A DNA stretch of 6,492 nucleotides. Origin: Acidimicrobiia bacterium (GTDB lineage: Bacteria > Actinomycetota > Acidimicrobiia > Spongiisociales > UBA5794). Below, in pieces: positions 6,106-6,492 of this stretch. The notes beneath the pieces were generated by a model. The model ran no database searches and was not told where the DNA came from. It saw only the letters and a list, made by a program, of their open reading frames with translations. Location: NCBI GenBank assembly GCA_013001485.1, contig JABDMN010000207.1, forward strand, positions 1 to 6,492. Reading direction: 5' to 3'. Every line of letters starts with the position of its first letter. Position 1 is the stretch's first letter. The position numbers and the translations under genes were made by a program.

Positions 6106-6363
6106 ATGCTCGCCACCAGCATCGCCTTCGGCATGTTCGCTCTCGCCGCTGCACTGACGATGGTGCGCTTGTGGCGCGGCCCGAGCCTCGCCGACCGCAT
6201 GGTTGCCCTCGACACGCTCTTGTTCAGCGGTGCCGGAGCCCTCGGCACCTACGTGGTGCGAACCGGAGATACGGCATTCGTCCCGGTGATCGTGGTGGTA
6301 GCCCTGGTCGCCTTCATCGGGACCCTGGTCATCGCCCGCGCCATCGAGGAGGTGTCGTCATGA
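6106..6363 (+). CDS. mrpF: Na+/H+ antiporter subunit F (MrpF/MnhF)
   Basis: An 85-residue, three-helix subunit. The family signature RLWRGPSLADRMVALDT (21-37) sits between helix 1 and helix 2, and helix 3 ends in VALVAFIGTLVIARAIEE (65-82), as expected for MrpF. The ATG at 6106 follows the mrpD TAG by 2 nt; a GTG at 6103 would add one residue and overlap the TAG by one base. The frame stays open far upstream inside mrpD, but that part has no MrpF character. MrpF belongs to the small-subunit module (E, F, G), which is conserved in Mbh-type hydrogenases and required for antiport activity in studied systems. It overlaps mrpG by 4 nt. Confidence 0.94.
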   Translation: MLATSIAFGMFALAAALTMVRLWRGPSLADRMVALDTLLFSGAGALGTYVVRTGDTAFVPVIVVVALVAFIGTLVIARAIEEVSS

Positions 6364-6492
6364 TCGACGTGATCGCAATCGTCGCTGTGCTCACCGGGGC
6401 GGCGCTGTCGCTTCTGGGAGCGGTCGGGATGCTCCGATTCTCAGACGTGTTTGCGCGAATGCACGCCTCCACCAAGGCAGCCACGCTCGGAG
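6360..6492 (+). CDS. mrpG: Na+/H+ antiporter subunit G (MrpG/MnhG), cut by the window end
   Basis: The first 44 residues of MrpG, running off the window; complete family members have roughly 100-130 residues. After the first helix (DVIAIVAVLTGAALSLLGAVG) comes the signature GMLRFSDVFARMHASTKAATLG (residues 23-44), with the conserved Arg-Met-His-Ala and Thr-Lys. The family usually has Pro-Asp where this has Ser-Asp, a small variation. The ATG overlaps the mrpF stop as ATGA, preceded by GAGGTG as ribosome site. This is the usual last gene of a Mrp operon. Confidence 0.95.
   Translation, partial: MIDVIAIVAVLTGAALSLLGAVGMLRFSDVFARMHASTKAATLG

Noticed and set aside
1..6492. CRISPR array, tRNA, rRNA, insertion sequence or phage genes
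   Set aside because: No regular repeats, cloverleaf sequence, transposase motif or terminal inverted repeats were found on either strand by reading.

Overview
The window is a high-GC bacterial segment carrying two divergent gene groups that share one AT-rich intergenic region (about 1428-1555). The GC-rich codon use, a GTG start and tightly packed overlapping genes fit a high-GC bacterium. The wHTH regulator resembles actinobacterial proteins from memory, so Actinomycetota is my best guess, but the lineage is not proven by anything here. MrpA and MrpB are separate genes, unlike the A-B fusions common in many well-studied Actinomycetota.

Left half, minus strand (18-1427): a tandem universal stress protein resembling UspE (459-1427), then a 31-residue single-pass membrane protein missing from ordinary ORF lists (354-449), then a small winged-helix regulator (18-314). 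The Shine-Dalgarno sequence of the small protein overlaps the usp stop codon, so the two look translationally coupled. The three genes read as one transcript from a well-formed promoter at 1495-1523 (TTGACG, 17 nt, extended -10 TGATACGGT).

Right half, plus strand (1556-6492): a Mrp/Mnh-type multisubunit cation/proton antiporter operon in the order mrpA, mrpB, mrpC, mrpD, mrpF, mrpG, with mrpG cut by the window end. Such complexes exchange cytoplasmic Na+ (or another monovalent cation) for external protons and support sodium tolerance, alkaline pH homeostasis and related stress. The A-B, B-C, C-D and F-G junctions are 4-nt ATGA overlaps. The one exception is D-F, which is where mrpE would normally lie; no mrpE is present.

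Together the layout suggests a stress-response unit: a divergent UspE-like/micropeptide/regulator operon facing an antiporter operon, possibly controlled from the shared intergenic region. That the regulator controls the antiporter is inference from position only. The points most worth a second look are the unannotated 31-aa membrane protein, the missing mrpE, the repeated sequence words near the promoters, and a G7 run at the mrpD end from which a -1 shift would enter the mrpF frame.
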